DNA from: Nocardioides eburneiflavus
Lineage (GTDB): Bacteria; Actinomycetota; Actinomycetes; Propionibacteriales; Nocardioidaceae
DNA length: 64,000 nucleotides
Direction: 5' to 3'
NCBI RefSeq assembly: GCF_004785795.1
Contig: NZ_SRRO01000001.1
Span: 2,604,001-2,668,000 of the forward strand
In this document: piece after piece, positions 52,693-61,739 of the stretch
Numbering within the stretch: position 1 is the first letter of the stretch
Layout: each line of letters starts with the position of its first letter
The notes under the pieces: generated by a model
What the model was told of the DNA's origin: nothing
Database searches by the model: none
The model's input: the letters and a program-made list of their open reading frames with translations, nothing else
Position numbers and translations under genes: made by a program

Positions 52693-55109
52693 CCACCAAG
52701 CTCTTCGGCGCCAAGGTGCCGCGCGTGGAGGACCAGCGCTTCCTGCGCGGACAGGGCCGCTACGTCGACGACCTCCTCACCGACGACCCGCGGCTGCTGC
52801 ACGCGGCCGTCCTCCGCTCGCCCCACGCCCACGCCCGCATCGTCGACATCGACGTCTCCGACGTGCTCGATCTCGACGGCGTGGTCGCGGTGTGGACCTG
52901 GGAGGACCTCACCGGCCCGATGGCCGAGCCGCTGCCGCTGCTCATCCCGCACCCGACGCTCACCCACGGCCGCACCCAGTACGCGCTGGCGCGCGAGGAG
53001 GTCAACTACGTCGGCGAGGCGATCGCCTTCGTGGTCGCCGTCGACCGCTACGTCGCCGAGGACGCCGTCGCCCGCATCCGCGTCGACTACGAGCACCTCC
53101 AGCCGGTGGTCGGCATCGCCGCCGCCCGCGCGGCGGAGCGTACGGTCCACGACGACGTGCCCGACAACGTCGGCGCCCGGATGGAGCAGGAGAACGGCGA
53201 CGCCCGCGCCGCGATCGCCGCTGCTCCGCACACGCTCACCCTCGACCTCGACATCGAGCGCTCGGCCTGTACGCCCATGGAGGGCCGCGGCACCGTCGCC
53301 CGGTGGGACCCCGACACCTCGCGGCTGACCGTGTGGTCGTCCACCCAGACGTCGACCGGCGTGCGTGGCTGCGTGGCCGCCAAGCTCGGCCTCGACCTCG
53401 CCAAGGTCGACGTGATCACCCCCGACGTCGGCGGCGGGTTCGGCGTCAAGGTGGTGCACCCGTGGCCCGAGGAGCTGCTGGTCCCGCTGGCGGCGAAGAC
53501 GCTCGGCCGGCCGGTCAAGTACACCGAGGACCGGCGTGAGCACTTCATCTCGTCCGCGCACGAGCGCGCCCAGGAGCACCACGTCGAGGTCGGCTTCGAC
53601 GACGAGGGCCGGGTGCTCGGGCTCGACGTCGAGTTCTGGCACGACCACGGCGCCTACACGCCCTACGGGCTCATCGTCCCGATCATCACGTCCACGCAGC
53701 TGCTCGGGCCCTACAAGCCGCAGAACTACCGCGTCGTGTTCGAGTCGCTCTACACCAACACCGTCATCGTCACGCCCTACCGCGGTGCCGGCCGGCCGCA
53801 GGGCTGCTTCGTGATGGAGCGGACGATGGACGCGATCGCGGCCTACCTCGGCAAGGACCGCACCGAGGTGCGCTCCGCCAACTTCATCCAGCCCGACGAG
53901 TTCCCCTACGAGCACGGGCTGATCTTCCAGGACGGTCGCGAGCTGACCTACGACTCGGGCGACTACCCGGCGTCGCTGGCCAAGCTCAAGGAGCTCGTCG
54001 GCTGGGACGAGTTCGAGGACTTCCGAGCCGAGATGGCCGCCCAGGGCCGCCGGGTCGGCATCGGGCTGGCCTGCTACGTCGAGGGCACCGGCGTCGGTCC
54101 CTACGAGGGGGCCCACGTCCACATCGAGACCTCCGGCAAGGTCAAGGTCGCCACCGGCCTCACCACCCAGGGCCAGGGCCACCAGACCGCGTTCGCGCAG
54201 ATCGTCGCCGACACCCTCGGCGTCCGGTTCGAGGACGTCGAGGTCACCACCGGCGACACCCGCAAGATGCCGTACGCCGTCGGCACCTTCGCCTCCCGTG
54301 CCGCGGTGATGAGCGGCTCGGCGATCCACCTCGCGGCGCTGCGTGCCAAGGAGAAGGCGCTGCGCATCGCCGCGGAGGCGCTCGAGGCGTCCGAGGAGGA
54401 CCTCGAGATCGCCGACGGCGTGGTGAGCGTCAAGGGCACCGACGCGAGCATCGACCTCGGCACCGTCGCCGTGCTGTCCAACCCGCTGCGCTACGCCTTC
54501 GACGAGGCGTCCAAGGCCGCCACCCAGTTCTCCGTCGGCGACCCCGGCAAGCCGCCGGTCGCCGAGGGCGACGAGCCGGGGCTCGAGGGCAAGGACTTCT
54601 ACTCCCCGCCGCGCTCGACCTTCGCCAACGGCATGCACGCCGTGATCGTCGAGACCGACCCAGACACCGCCGAGATCACGATCCTCAAGTACGCCGTGGT
54701 GCACGACTGCGGCCACCTGATCAACCCGATGATCGTCGAGGGCCAGATCCACGGCGGCGTCGCGCAGGGCGTGGGCGGCGCGCTCTACGAGCGGATGGCC
54801 TACGACGAGTCCGGGCAGCTGCTCAACGCCTCGTTCATGGACTTCCTCATGCCCTACGTCACCGAGGTCCCGACGTCGATCGACATCGACCACCTCGAGA
54901 CGCCGTCCCCGCTCAACCCGCTCGGCATCAAGGGCGCGGGCGAGGCCGGCGTCATCCCGTCGGCCGCGGTCTTCGCCGCCGCCATCGAGGATGCGGAGGG
55001 CTTCCCCATCACGGCGATGCCCATCTCGCCGTCCGAGCTCTTCGAGCTGCGCCTCGCGCACGCCGACGAACCCGACCCCACCGAAGCCCCCACCAGGAGC
55101 ACCCCATGA
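52689..55109 (+). CDS. Molybdenum hydroxylase, molybdopterin-binding subunit
   Basis: The product has 806 residues, the usual length for the large subunit. VGGGFGVKV near residue 250 and TPYRGAGRPQG near 362 bind the cofactor and substrate, GQGHQTAFAQ near 493 binds molybdopterin, and KGAGEAGVIPSA near 745 carries the catalytic Glu. The active-site loop is not the AYRCSFR of true (form I) CO dehydrogenase, so CO oxidation is unlikely and an N-heterocycle or related carbon is the likelier substrate. GTG 52689 overlaps the small-subunit stop; the stop overlaps the CoxG ATG. The Mo-specific insertion factors (XdhC-like) are not in the window. Confidence 0.92.
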   Translation: MTTKLFGAKVPRVEDQRFLRGQGRYVDDLLTDDPRLLHAAVLRSPHAHARIVDIDVSDVLDLDGVVAVWTWEDLTGPMAEPLPLLIPHPTLTHGRTQYALAREEVNYVGEAIAFVVAVDRYVAEDAVARIRVDYEHLQPVVGIAAARAAERTVHDDVPDNVGARMEQENGDARAAIAAAPHTLTLDLDIERSACTPMEGRGTVARWDPDTSRLTVWSSTQTSTGVRGCVAAKLGLDLAKVDVITPDVGGGFGVKVVHPWPEELLVPLAAKTLGRPVKYTEDRREHFISSAHERAQEHHVEVGFDDEGRVLGLDVEFWHDHGAYTPYGLIVPIITSTQLLGPYKPQNYRVVFESLYTNTVIVTPYRGAGRPQGCFVMERTMDAIAAYLGKDRTEVRSANFIQPDEFPYEHGLIFQDGRELTYDSGDYPASLAKLKELVGWDEFEDFRAEMAAQGRRVGIGLACYVEGTGVGPYEGAHVHIETSGKVKVATGLTTQGQGHQTAFAQIVADTLGVRFEDVEVTTGDTRKMPYAVGTFASRAAVMSGSAIHLAALRAKEKALRIAAEALEASEEDLEIADGVVSVKGTDASIDLGTVAVLSNPLRYAFDEASKAATQFSVGDPGKPPVAEGDEPGLEGKDFYSPPRSTFANGMHAVIVETDPDTAEITILKYAVVHDCGHLINPMIVEGQIHGGVAQGVGGALYERMAYDESGQLLNASFMDFLMPYVTEVPTSIDIDHLETPSPLNPLGIKGAGEAGVIPSAAVFAAAIEDAEGFPITAMPISPSELFELRLAHADEPDPTEAPTRSTP

Positions 55110-55750
55110 AGTTCACCGGAGAGAACACGCTCGCCGCGCCCGTCGCGCAGGCGTGGGACGCGCTGCTCGACCCGGCCGTCCTCGTCCGCACGATCCCCGG
55201 CTGCGAGCGCCTCGAGGCGACCGGCGAGAACGCGTACGCCATGACGGTCACCGCGGGCGTCGCGTCGATCAAGGGGACGTACGCCGGCTCCTGCGTGCTC
55301 ACCGACCTCGTCGAGCACGAGTCGCTCGTGATGAAGCTCGACGGCGCGGGCGCGCCGGGCACCATCGGGGCCACGGTCAACGTGCGGTTCGCTCCCGAGG
55401 GCTCCTCGACACGCATCTCCTACGACGCCGACGCCGTCGTCGGCGGGATGATCGGCGGGGTCGGCCAGCGCATGCTGACGAGCGTGTCGCGGCGGATGGC
55501 CGGGGAGTTCTTCGGCAACGTCGACGGCGTGCTGGCCGGCGGGGGAGCGGCTCCCGTCGAGGCAGCCGCCGCTGCAGGTGCGCCGGCTGCGGCGCCCGGA
55601 GGCGCGGTCAGCGCCGGCCAGGTCTTCACGGCGCCGGCTCCGGCGCCGGCGGCCGCCTCGCGGCAGGACTTCCTCACCGGCGTCGCCGTCGGCGCCGGCC
55701 TCGTGGTGCTCGGCGTGGTCGTCGGCGGGATCTTCGGTCGGCGGCGCTGA
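55106..55750 (+). CDS. CoxG-like membrane-anchor protein (SRPBCC fold)
   Basis: The product has 214 residues. The SRPBCC/CoxG fold fills about 1-145 (KFTGENTLAAPVAQAW at the start, LLDPAVLVRTIPGCERLE, EGSSTRISYDADAVVGG). An Ala/Pro-rich linker follows, and a C-terminal membrane helix near 190-210 (AVGAGLVVLGVVVGGIFG) ends in RRR. CoxG proteins recruit molybdenum hydroxylases to the membrane, which suits the gene order. Overlap with the large subunit (ATGA) and a four-base gap to the amidase support one transcript. Confidence 0.85.
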   Translation: MKFTGENTLAAPVAQAWDALLDPAVLVRTIPGCERLEATGENAYAMTVTAGVASIKGTYAGSCVLTDLVEHESLVMKLDGAGAPGTIGATVNVRFAPEGSSTRISYDADAVVGGMIGGVGQRMLTSVSRRMAGEFFGNVDGVLAGGGAAPVEAAAAAGAPAAAPGGAVSAGQVFTAPAPAPAAASRQDFLTGVAVGAGLVVLGVVVGGIFGRRR

Positions 55751-55754
55751 CGCG

Positions 55755-57149
55755 ATGACCGACGTCACCGTCGACTCCACCGCCCGGGACCAGGCCGCCG
55801 CCGTACGTGCCGGCGAGATCTCGGCGACCGAGCTCCTCGAGCTGCACCTCGACCGGATCGAGGAGCGCAACCCCGAGCTCAACGCGATCGTCTCCCTCGA
55901 CGCCGAGCGCGCGCGGGCGTGGGCGGCCGTCGCCGACCAGGCGTACGCCTCCGGCGAGGAGGTCGGCCCGCTGCACGGCCTGCCGTTCGCGGTCAAGGAC
56001 ACCCACGCGCTCAAGGGGTGGCGCACGACGTACGGCTCGCCGATCTTCGCCGACGCGGTAGCCGACCACGACGACCTCCTCGTCGAGCGGGTCCGCGCGG
56101 CCGGCGCCGTGTTCGTCGGCAAGACCAACGTGCCGGAGTTCGCAGCCGGCTCGCACACCTTCAACACCGTCTTCGGCGTCACCCGCAACCCGGTCGATCC
56201 CTCGCGCTCGGCGGGCGGGTCCAGCGGGGGAGCGGCGTGCGCGCTGGCCTCCGGGATGGTGCCGCTGGCCGACGGCTCCGACATGGGCGGCTCGCTGCGC
56301 AACCCCGCGTCCTTCTGCGGGGTCGTCGGGATGCGACCGTCGCTGGGGCGGGTGCCGGAGTGGCCGCTCTACAACCAGTGGGAGTCCACCTCGGTCGGCG
56401 GCCCGATGGCGCGCAACGTCGGCGACCTCGCGCTCCTGCTGTCCGTGATCGCCGGGCCCGACCCGCGCGCCCCCCAGGCGCTGGGCGACCCGGGCACCTC
56501 GTTCGCACCTCCGCTGGTGCCGGCCCCACTCACCGGACTGCGGGTGGCGACGACGGTGGACCTCGGCGGCGCGCTCGTCGTCGACCACGAGGTCGCGAGC
56601 GTCGTGCGCGCCACCGCGACCCGCCTGTCCGACGCCGGTGCCGCCGTGACCGACGCCCACCCCGACCTCACGCTGGCCGACGACACCTTCCGCACGCTCC
56701 GGGCGTGGCACTTCCAGGCCAAGCTCGGCCGCCTCCTCGCCAAGCACCCGACGTCGTTCAAGCCCTCCCTCGAGGCCAACATCCGTGCCGGCGAGCCGCT
56801 GACGGGCGCCGACGTCGCGCGGGCGTACACGCAGCGCACCTCGCTGTCGGAGACGATGCGGCTGTTCTTCGGCGACCACGACGTCCTGCTGCTGCCGACC
56901 TCGCAGGTGCCGCCGTTCCCGGTGGAGCAGGAGTTCCCCGAGGCGATCAACGGCCAGGAGATGCCCGACTACCTCGCCTGGATGCGCTCGGCCTACTTCA
57001 TCACCGTGACCGGCTGTCCCGCGATCTCGGTCCCGGCCGGACGTACGCGGGACGGGCTGCCGGTCGGCGTCCAGCTCGTCGCCCGACACGGCGCCGACCG
57101 TCAGCTTCTCGAGGTCGCCACCGCGGTGGAGGAGCTGCTCGCCGCCTGA
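55755..57149 (+). CDS. Amidase signature family enzyme
   Basis: The product has 464 residues. The Ser-cisSer-Lys triad is visible: Lys in PFAVKDTHA near residue 79, cis-Ser in SAGGSSGGAACALASG near 155, and nucleophile Ser in DMGGSLRNPASF near 180. The family opens amides of many kinds, including ureidomalonate and hydantoin-like ring products. Last gene of the coupled operon from the permease; the place suggests it hydrolyses an acyclic amide made from the hydroxylated ring. The stop is followed by a 490-base gap. No frameshift is seen. Confidence 0.88.
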   Translation: MTDVTVDSTARDQAAAVRAGEISATELLELHLDRIEERNPELNAIVSLDAERARAWAAVADQAYASGEEVGPLHGLPFAVKDTHALKGWRTTYGSPIFADAVADHDDLLVERVRAAGAVFVGKTNVPEFAAGSHTFNTVFGVTRNPVDPSRSAGGSSGGAACALASGMVPLADGSDMGGSLRNPASFCGVVGMRPSLGRVPEWPLYNQWESTSVGGPMARNVGDLALLLSVIAGPDPRAPQALGDPGTSFAPPLVPAPLTGLRVATTVDLGGALVVDHEVASVVRATATRLSDAGAAVTDAHPDLTLADDTFRTLRAWHFQAKLGRLLAKHPTSFKPSLEANIRAGEPLTGADVARAYTQRTSLSETMRLFFGDHDVLLLPTSQVPPFPVEQEFPEAINGQEMPDYLAWMRSAYFITVTGCPAISVPAGRTRDGLPVGVQLVARHGADRQLLEVATAVEELLAA

Positions 57150-57640
57150 CACCTGTGCACACAGCTGTGGACAGACCTGTGCAGGAACCCGCCAGGCTGG
57201 GGATGGAAGGCGCTCCCCTGTGCACGACACGCCGACGGCGCCACACCCGGGCAAACCAGTGCCGAAGGTCCCTTGCGGACGGAGTGGCGCAGGGCGTAGA
57301 ACTGGTCTCACGCAGCCCCGCAAGGGGAGGCGGGATGGCTCCGACAATGGAGGGTCCGCACGACGCGAACCGGTACGCCGGGGGTCGTCGCAGGCACCGG
57401 GTGATGAGGTGGCTGGGGCTCCGAAGGACGGAGCGATCGACCGGGAGCATCACCGCGAACGGTCACCCCGAGGATCCGGACGCCACGGCGACCGACCTCA
57501 ACCAGAAGGGCCCTTGGCGCTCATACCGCCGAGGGCCCTTCGCTCGTTCCAGGGCCAGGCAGATCTTGCCGAGGGATCGCCGATTCGTCGGCAAGCCCTG
57601 CCGTGGCCGCCGCGGTGGCCTCCTCGGTTGAATCCTCCCC
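57150..57640 (+). other. Gene-poor gap with stem-loops and a possible 98-residue ORF
   Basis: No recognisable gene lies in this 491-base gap. A series of stem-loops is present: CCCC-GCAA-GGGG (57316-57327), CTCC...GGAG (57339-57352), GCTCCG...CGGAGC (57418-57434) and the large hairpin at 57506-57540. A basic 98-residue ORF starts at ATG 57335 with GGGGAGG four bases upstream and runs to 57631, but it crosses the last hairpin and looks like no family I know. Either a structured leader for hyuA or a small gene is possible. Confidence 0.4.
57506..57540 (+). terminator. Strong hairpin between amidase and hyuA
   Basis: AAGGGCCCTTGGCG (57506-57519) pairs with CGCCGAGGGCCCTT (57527-57540), 14 base pairs with one G-T pair, loop CTCATAC. 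It separates the amidase operon from hyuA, which starts at 57641. Confidence 0.55.
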
Positions 57641-59731
57641 ATGAGCAATCGGCGGATCAGGATCGGGATCGACACCGGCGGCACGTTCACCGACGTCGTG
57701 GCCTTCGACGAGGACTCGGGCGAGCTGGTCACCACCAAGACCCCCAGCACGCCGGGCAACCCCGCCGACGGCTTCATCGCCGGCATCGAGAAGATCCTCG
57801 GCGTCGTCGGCGCCGAGGGCAGTGACATCACCGCCGTCTCGCACGGCACGACGGTGGCGACCAACAAGCTCCTCGAGGGCAAGGTCGAGGCACTCGGCTT
57901 CATCACGACCGAGGGCTACGAGTTCATGCTCGAGATCGCCCGCCAGTCCGTTCCCGACGGCTACGGCAACTCCTACTTCTGGGTGAAGCCCGACCGCATC
58001 GTCCCGGCCGACCGCGTCCGTACGGTCGGGGGCCGCCTCGACTTCACCGGCGCCGAGATCCGGCCCTTCGACGAGGAGCAGGCCGTCGCGGCGGCCCGCT
58101 GGTTCCGCGACCAGGGCATCTCCACCATCGGTGTCTGCCTGCTGCACGCCTACGCCAACGACGAGCACGAGCTCCGCCTGCGCGAGGTCCTGCGCCGCGA
58201 GCACCCCGACGCCGTCGTCTCGATCTCCAGCGAGGTGCTGCGCGAGTACCGCGAGTACGAGCGCTCGATGACCACGCTGGTCGACGCGGCGGTCAAGCCC
58301 AACGTCAGCCGCTACGTCACCAACATCTCCGAGCGGCTGCTGAACTTCACCGGCAGCGCCATCCCGTTCTACGTGATGAAGTCCAACGGTGGCGTGCTGT
58401 CGGCCGACGAGGTCGTCCACCAGCCGATCACGACCGTGCTGTCCGGCCCGGCCGCGGGCGCCCTCGGGGCCGCCCTGATCGCGAAGGTCGCCGGCTTCCC
58501 GAAGATCCTCACCTGCGACGGCGGCGGCACCTCCACCGACGTCTCGGTGGTCCTCGACGGCGAGCCCACTCTCACCACCGAGGGCACTGTCGGGGCCTAC
58601 CCCAGCAAGATCCCCATGATCGACGTCGTCACCGTCGGCGCGGGTGGCGGCTCGATCGCCTGGCTCTCGCCCGAGGGCACCCTCAAGGTCGGCCCCCACT
58701 CGGCCGGCGCCGACCCGGGCCCGCTCTGCTACGGCAAGGGCGGCACCGCCCCGACGATCACCGACGCCCACGTCACCCTCGGCCGGATCCCTCCCCACCT
58801 GCTCGGCGGGGAGATCCCGCTCGACGTCGAGGCGGCCCGCGCCGGCATCACCGAGCTCGCCGGCCAGCTCGGTGTCGACTTCGAGCGCTGCGCCACCGGG
58901 ATCCTCGAGATCTCCGCGTGGAACCAGGCCAACGCCCTGCGCCAGGTCAGCGTCAAGCGCGGCCTCGACGTGCGCGACTTCATGCTCACCACCTTCGGCG
59001 GCTCCGGCTCGCTGCTGGCCTGCCGGCTCGTCGACATCCTCGACCTCGCGGGCGTCGTCGTGCCCCCCAACCCGGGCAACGTGAGCGCCTTCGGCCTGCT
59101 GACCGTCGACGTGAAGAACGACTACGTCCAGACCCACGTGGCCAAGGAGTCCGCGCTCGACCACGCGGCCGTCCAGGCCGTCCTCGACACCCTCACCGAC
59201 CGGGCCCGCGAGGCGCTCGACAAGGAGGGCTTCACCGAGGACCAGCACCAGTTCCACCGCACCATCGACGTGCGCTACGTCGGCCAGGCCTACGAGGTGC
59301 GCGTCGCCGCACCCGAGGGCGAGGTGGACCAGGCGTACGTCGCCGAGGTCGCCGACACCTTCCACGCCGAGCACCGCCAGCTCTACGGCTACGACTTCCG
59401 TGGGGACCCGACCCAGCAGGTCGAGTGGGTCAACCTGCGCGTCACCGGCATCGGGCCCATCACGCGCCCGGAGATCCCCAAGCTCCCATCGGTGGTCGAG
59501 GTGCGAGCGTCAGCGAGCCTCGAGACCACGACCCGGCCCGTGTGCTTCGACCCGGAGGTCGGCTACGTCGACACCCCGATCATCTGGCGCGGCGACCTCG
59601 GCGCGGGCGACACCTTCAGCGGCCCGGCCATCGTGGAGGAGTTCGGGTCCACCATCCCCGTCCACCCCGGCTTCGAGGTCGTGGTCGACGACTGGGCCAA
59701 CCTCGTGATCCGGAAGGAGTCGGGCCGATGA
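57641..59731 (+). CDS. hyuA: Hydantoinase/oxoprolinase subunit A
   Basis: The product has 696 residues. The sugar-kinase-like ATP site is marked by GIDTGGTFTDVV near residue 8 and LTCDGGGTSTDVSVV near 288; SHGTTVATNKLLEGK near 67 is also conserved. Such enzymes open a cyclic amide (hydantoin, 5-oxoproline, caprolactam-like rings) using ATP with HyuB. A REP-like unit is inserted in frame near residue 617 and adds SVVEVRASASLETT, just before the conserved RPVCFD segment, so the frame is kept. Start ATG 57641 lies 100 bases beyond a terminator hairpin, so it may have its own promoter. The stop overlaps hyuB (ATG 59728). Confidence 0.9.
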   Translation: MSNRRIRIGIDTGGTFTDVVAFDEDSGELVTTKTPSTPGNPADGFIAGIEKILGVVGAEGSDITAVSHGTTVATNKLLEGKVEALGFITTEGYEFMLEIARQSVPDGYGNSYFWVKPDRIVPADRVRTVGGRLDFTGAEIRPFDEEQAVAAARWFRDQGISTIGVCLLHAYANDEHELRLREVLRREHPDAVVSISSEVLREYREYERSMTTLVDAAVKPNVSRYVTNISERLLNFTGSAIPFYVMKSNGGVLSADEVVHQPITTVLSGPAAGALGAALIAKVAGFPKILTCDGGGTSTDVSVVLDGEPTLTTEGTVGAYPSKIPMIDVVTVGAGGGSIAWLSPEGTLKVGPHSAGADPGPLCYGKGGTAPTITDAHVTLGRIPPHLLGGEIPLDVEAARAGITELAGQLGVDFERCATGILEISAWNQANALRQVSVKRGLDVRDFMLTTFGGSGSLLACRLVDILDLAGVVVPPNPGNVSAFGLLTVDVKNDYVQTHVAKESALDHAAVQAVLDTLTDRAREALDKEGFTEDQHQFHRTIDVRYVGQAYEVRVAAPEGEVDQAYVAEVADTFHAEHRQLYGYDFRGDPTQQVEWVNLRVTGIGPITRPEIPKLPSVVEVRASASLETTTRPVCFDPEVGYVDTPIIWRGDLGAGDTFSGPAIVEEFGSTIPVHPGFEVVVDDWANLVIRKESGR
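59486..59527 (+). repeat. REP-like element inside hyuA
   Basis: CCATCGGTGGTCGAGG at 59487-59502, then TGCGAGCGTCAGCGAGCC and CTCGAGACC, is the same unit as the intergenic REP-like repeats at 22641 and 49110 but lies within the hyuA coding sequence. Its length keeps the reading frame, adding about 14 residues with no stop. The local reading SVVEVRASASLE is unlike the conserved HyuA chain around it. Confidence 0.7.
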
Positions 59732-61734
59732 GCACGAGCACCGACGTCAGCACCCGCCCCGTGGACCCGGCCTACGTCACGGCGAAGCCGGTCAACCCCG
59801 CCGGCCTGCCCACGGCGTACGAGCACGGCGGGCGCCTCACGCCCGAGGGCTCGAGCGTCGACCCGATCCTCGTCGAGATCGTCCAGGGCACCCTCGCCAG
59901 CGTCGAGATGGAGGTCGAGACCGCCATCGGGCGTACGAGCCGATCGCCGATGATCCGCGACGCGCACGACTTCCGCGCCGGCATCCACGACCGCCAGCTG
60001 CGCAAGCTCACCGGCCGCTCCTACAGCGCGCTGGTGCACCCGATCGTGCGCGACTTCCCGCTGGAGGAGATGCGCGAGGGCGACGTGTTCTTCCACAACG
60101 ACGTCTACGAGTCCGAGGGCGGCATCGGCCATCTCCCGGACCTCTGCGTCACCGTGCCGGTCTTCCACGAGGGCGAGGTCGTCGCGTTCGTGCAGGCCTT
60201 CGGCCACCACGACGACATCGGCGGCGCCTGCCCCGGGTCGATGCCGAGCGGCGCGACCAGCGTCTACGAGGAGGGCCTCGCCGTCCCGCCGATCAAGCTG
60301 TGGGACGCGGGCGTGCCCAACAAGGCCGCGCTGCGGATCATGACCCGCAACTCGCGGATGCCCGACAGCCTCGCCGCCGACCTCGACGCCGAGTGCTCGG
60401 CGTGCCTGATGGGCGCACGCCGGCTCAGTGAGCTGTTCGAGCGCTACGGCCGCGAGGCGATCGAGACGTCGTTCGACGCGATCCTCGACGCGACCACCGA
60501 GACCTACCGTCGCGAGATCCTCTCCAAGATCCCCGACGGCACCTACGTCTGGGAGGACTACGCCGAGCACGACGGCGTCGACGAGCCGCAGCTGCACACC
60601 CAGCGGATCACCCTGACCAAGGTCAGCGACGCCCCGGCCGACCCCGAGAACGGTCGTCCCGCCGGACCGCGGCTGATCATCGACTTCACCGGCACCAGCG
60701 CCCAGGCCAAGGGGCCGATCAACCACTGCGGCGACTACGTCGGCGGCAACTTCCTCAAGAAGTGGCTCGCGCCGATCCTGCGCAACCTCGCCGACACCCC
60801 CGAGCGGATGGCCGAGCTCGACGTCAACGAGGGCATCGTGCCGCTGATCGAGATGCGCTTCCCCGAGAAGGGCACGCTGCTCACCCCGATCCACCCGGGC
60901 CCGACCAACGCCCGCACCTTCGTGATCCTGCGGCTGCTCGGTGTGCTCGCGGGGGTCGTGGCCAAGGCGGTCGACGGCAAGATGCCGGCCGACCAGGAGA
61001 CGATCCGCTACACCGGCGTCTACGGCAAGGACCTCGAGGGCAACGACTACCTCATGCGCGAGGTGCTCGGCGGCGGCTCCGGCGGCCGCTACTACGCCGA
61101 CGGCGAGGACACCATCCACGTGGTGCCCGACTCCCGCAACCTGCCGACCGAGTTCACCGAGTCGCGCTTCCCGTTCATCGTCGAGCGCCTCGGCCTGGCC
61201 GTCGACTCCGGCGGCGCGGGCCAGTTCCGCGGCGGGCTGGGCTACGAGAAGCAGATCCGGATGCTCAAGGACGCCCACTTCATGTCCATCGCCGACCGCT
61301 CGATCCTGGCCTGCTGGGGCGTGCGCGGCGGCAAGGCGGGTGCCCCCTTCCAGGTCGTCATCGACCCGGGTGGCCCCGAGGAGCGCGAGGTCGACGCCCT
61401 CGCCGACGCCGAGGTGGTCCGGGCCGGCCAGGTCGTGCGGATCCGTACGACCGGTGGGGGCGGCTGGGGCGACCCGCTGGCCCGCGACCCGGAGCTCGTC
61501 GTCCGTGACGTGGTCTGGGGCAAGGTGTCGGCCGAGGGCGCGCTGCGCGACTACGGCGTCGTGCTGACCGGTTCACGTGACGGCGGTGACCTCGGCTTCG
61601 ACGCTGCAGCCACCGACGCCGAGCGCGCGGGGCGGGCTGCGTGGAGCCGGGAGGACGACGCGTTCTTCGACCGCGGTCCGGGATACGCCGAGCTGGCGGA
61701 GGGCGCTGCCTTCGCCGAGGTCGACCGGATCTGA
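59728..61734 (+). CDS. hyuB: Hydantoinase/oxoprolinase subunit B
   Basis: The product has 668 residues. Typical HyuB features are DPILVEIVQGTLASVEMEVE near residue 45, TSRSPMIRDAHDF near 70, FHNDVYESEGGIGHLPDL near 122, and a Gly-rich TTGGGGWGDPLARDP near 570 that is the C-terminal mark. Together with HyuA it hydrolyses a cyclic imide or lactam in the cytoplasm. The ATG overlaps the hyuA stop. It ends the catabolic block; no further pathway gene follows on this strand. Confidence 0.9.
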   Translation: MSTSTDVSTRPVDPAYVTAKPVNPAGLPTAYEHGGRLTPEGSSVDPILVEIVQGTLASVEMEVETAIGRTSRSPMIRDAHDFRAGIHDRQLRKLTGRSYSALVHPIVRDFPLEEMREGDVFFHNDVYESEGGIGHLPDLCVTVPVFHEGEVVAFVQAFGHHDDIGGACPGSMPSGATSVYEEGLAVPPIKLWDAGVPNKAALRIMTRNSRMPDSLAADLDAECSACLMGARRLSELFERYGREAIETSFDAILDATTETYRREILSKIPDGTYVWEDYAEHDGVDEPQLHTQRITLTKVSDAPADPENGRPAGPRLIIDFTGTSAQAKGPINHCGDYVGGNFLKKWLAPILRNLADTPERMAELDVNEGIVPLIEMRFPEKGTLLTPIHPGPTNARTFVILRLLGVLAGVVAKAVDGKMPADQETIRYTGVYGKDLEGNDYLMREVLGGGSGGRYYADGEDTIHVVPDSRNLPTEFTESRFPFIVERLGLAVDSGGAGQFRGGLGYEKQIRMLKDAHFMSIADRSILACWGVRGGKAGAPFQVVIDPGGPEEREVDALADAEVVRAGQVVRIRTTGGGGWGDPLARDPELVVRDVVWGKVSAEGALRDYGVVLTGSRDGGDLGFDAAATDAERAGRAAWSREDDAFFDRGPGYAELAEGAAFAEVDRI

Positions 61735-61739
61735 TCGCG

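Noticed and set aside
52689..55109. True carbon monoxide dehydrogenase (CoxL)
   Set aside because: The active-site loop reads YRGAGRPQG rather than the AYRCSFR of form I CoxL, and no CoxD/E/F maturation genes are adjacent.
57150..57200. DnaA-box-like words (TGTGGACAG, repeated CCTGTGCA)
   Set aside because: Only isolated near-matches without dnaA, dnaN or clustered boxes; not an origin.
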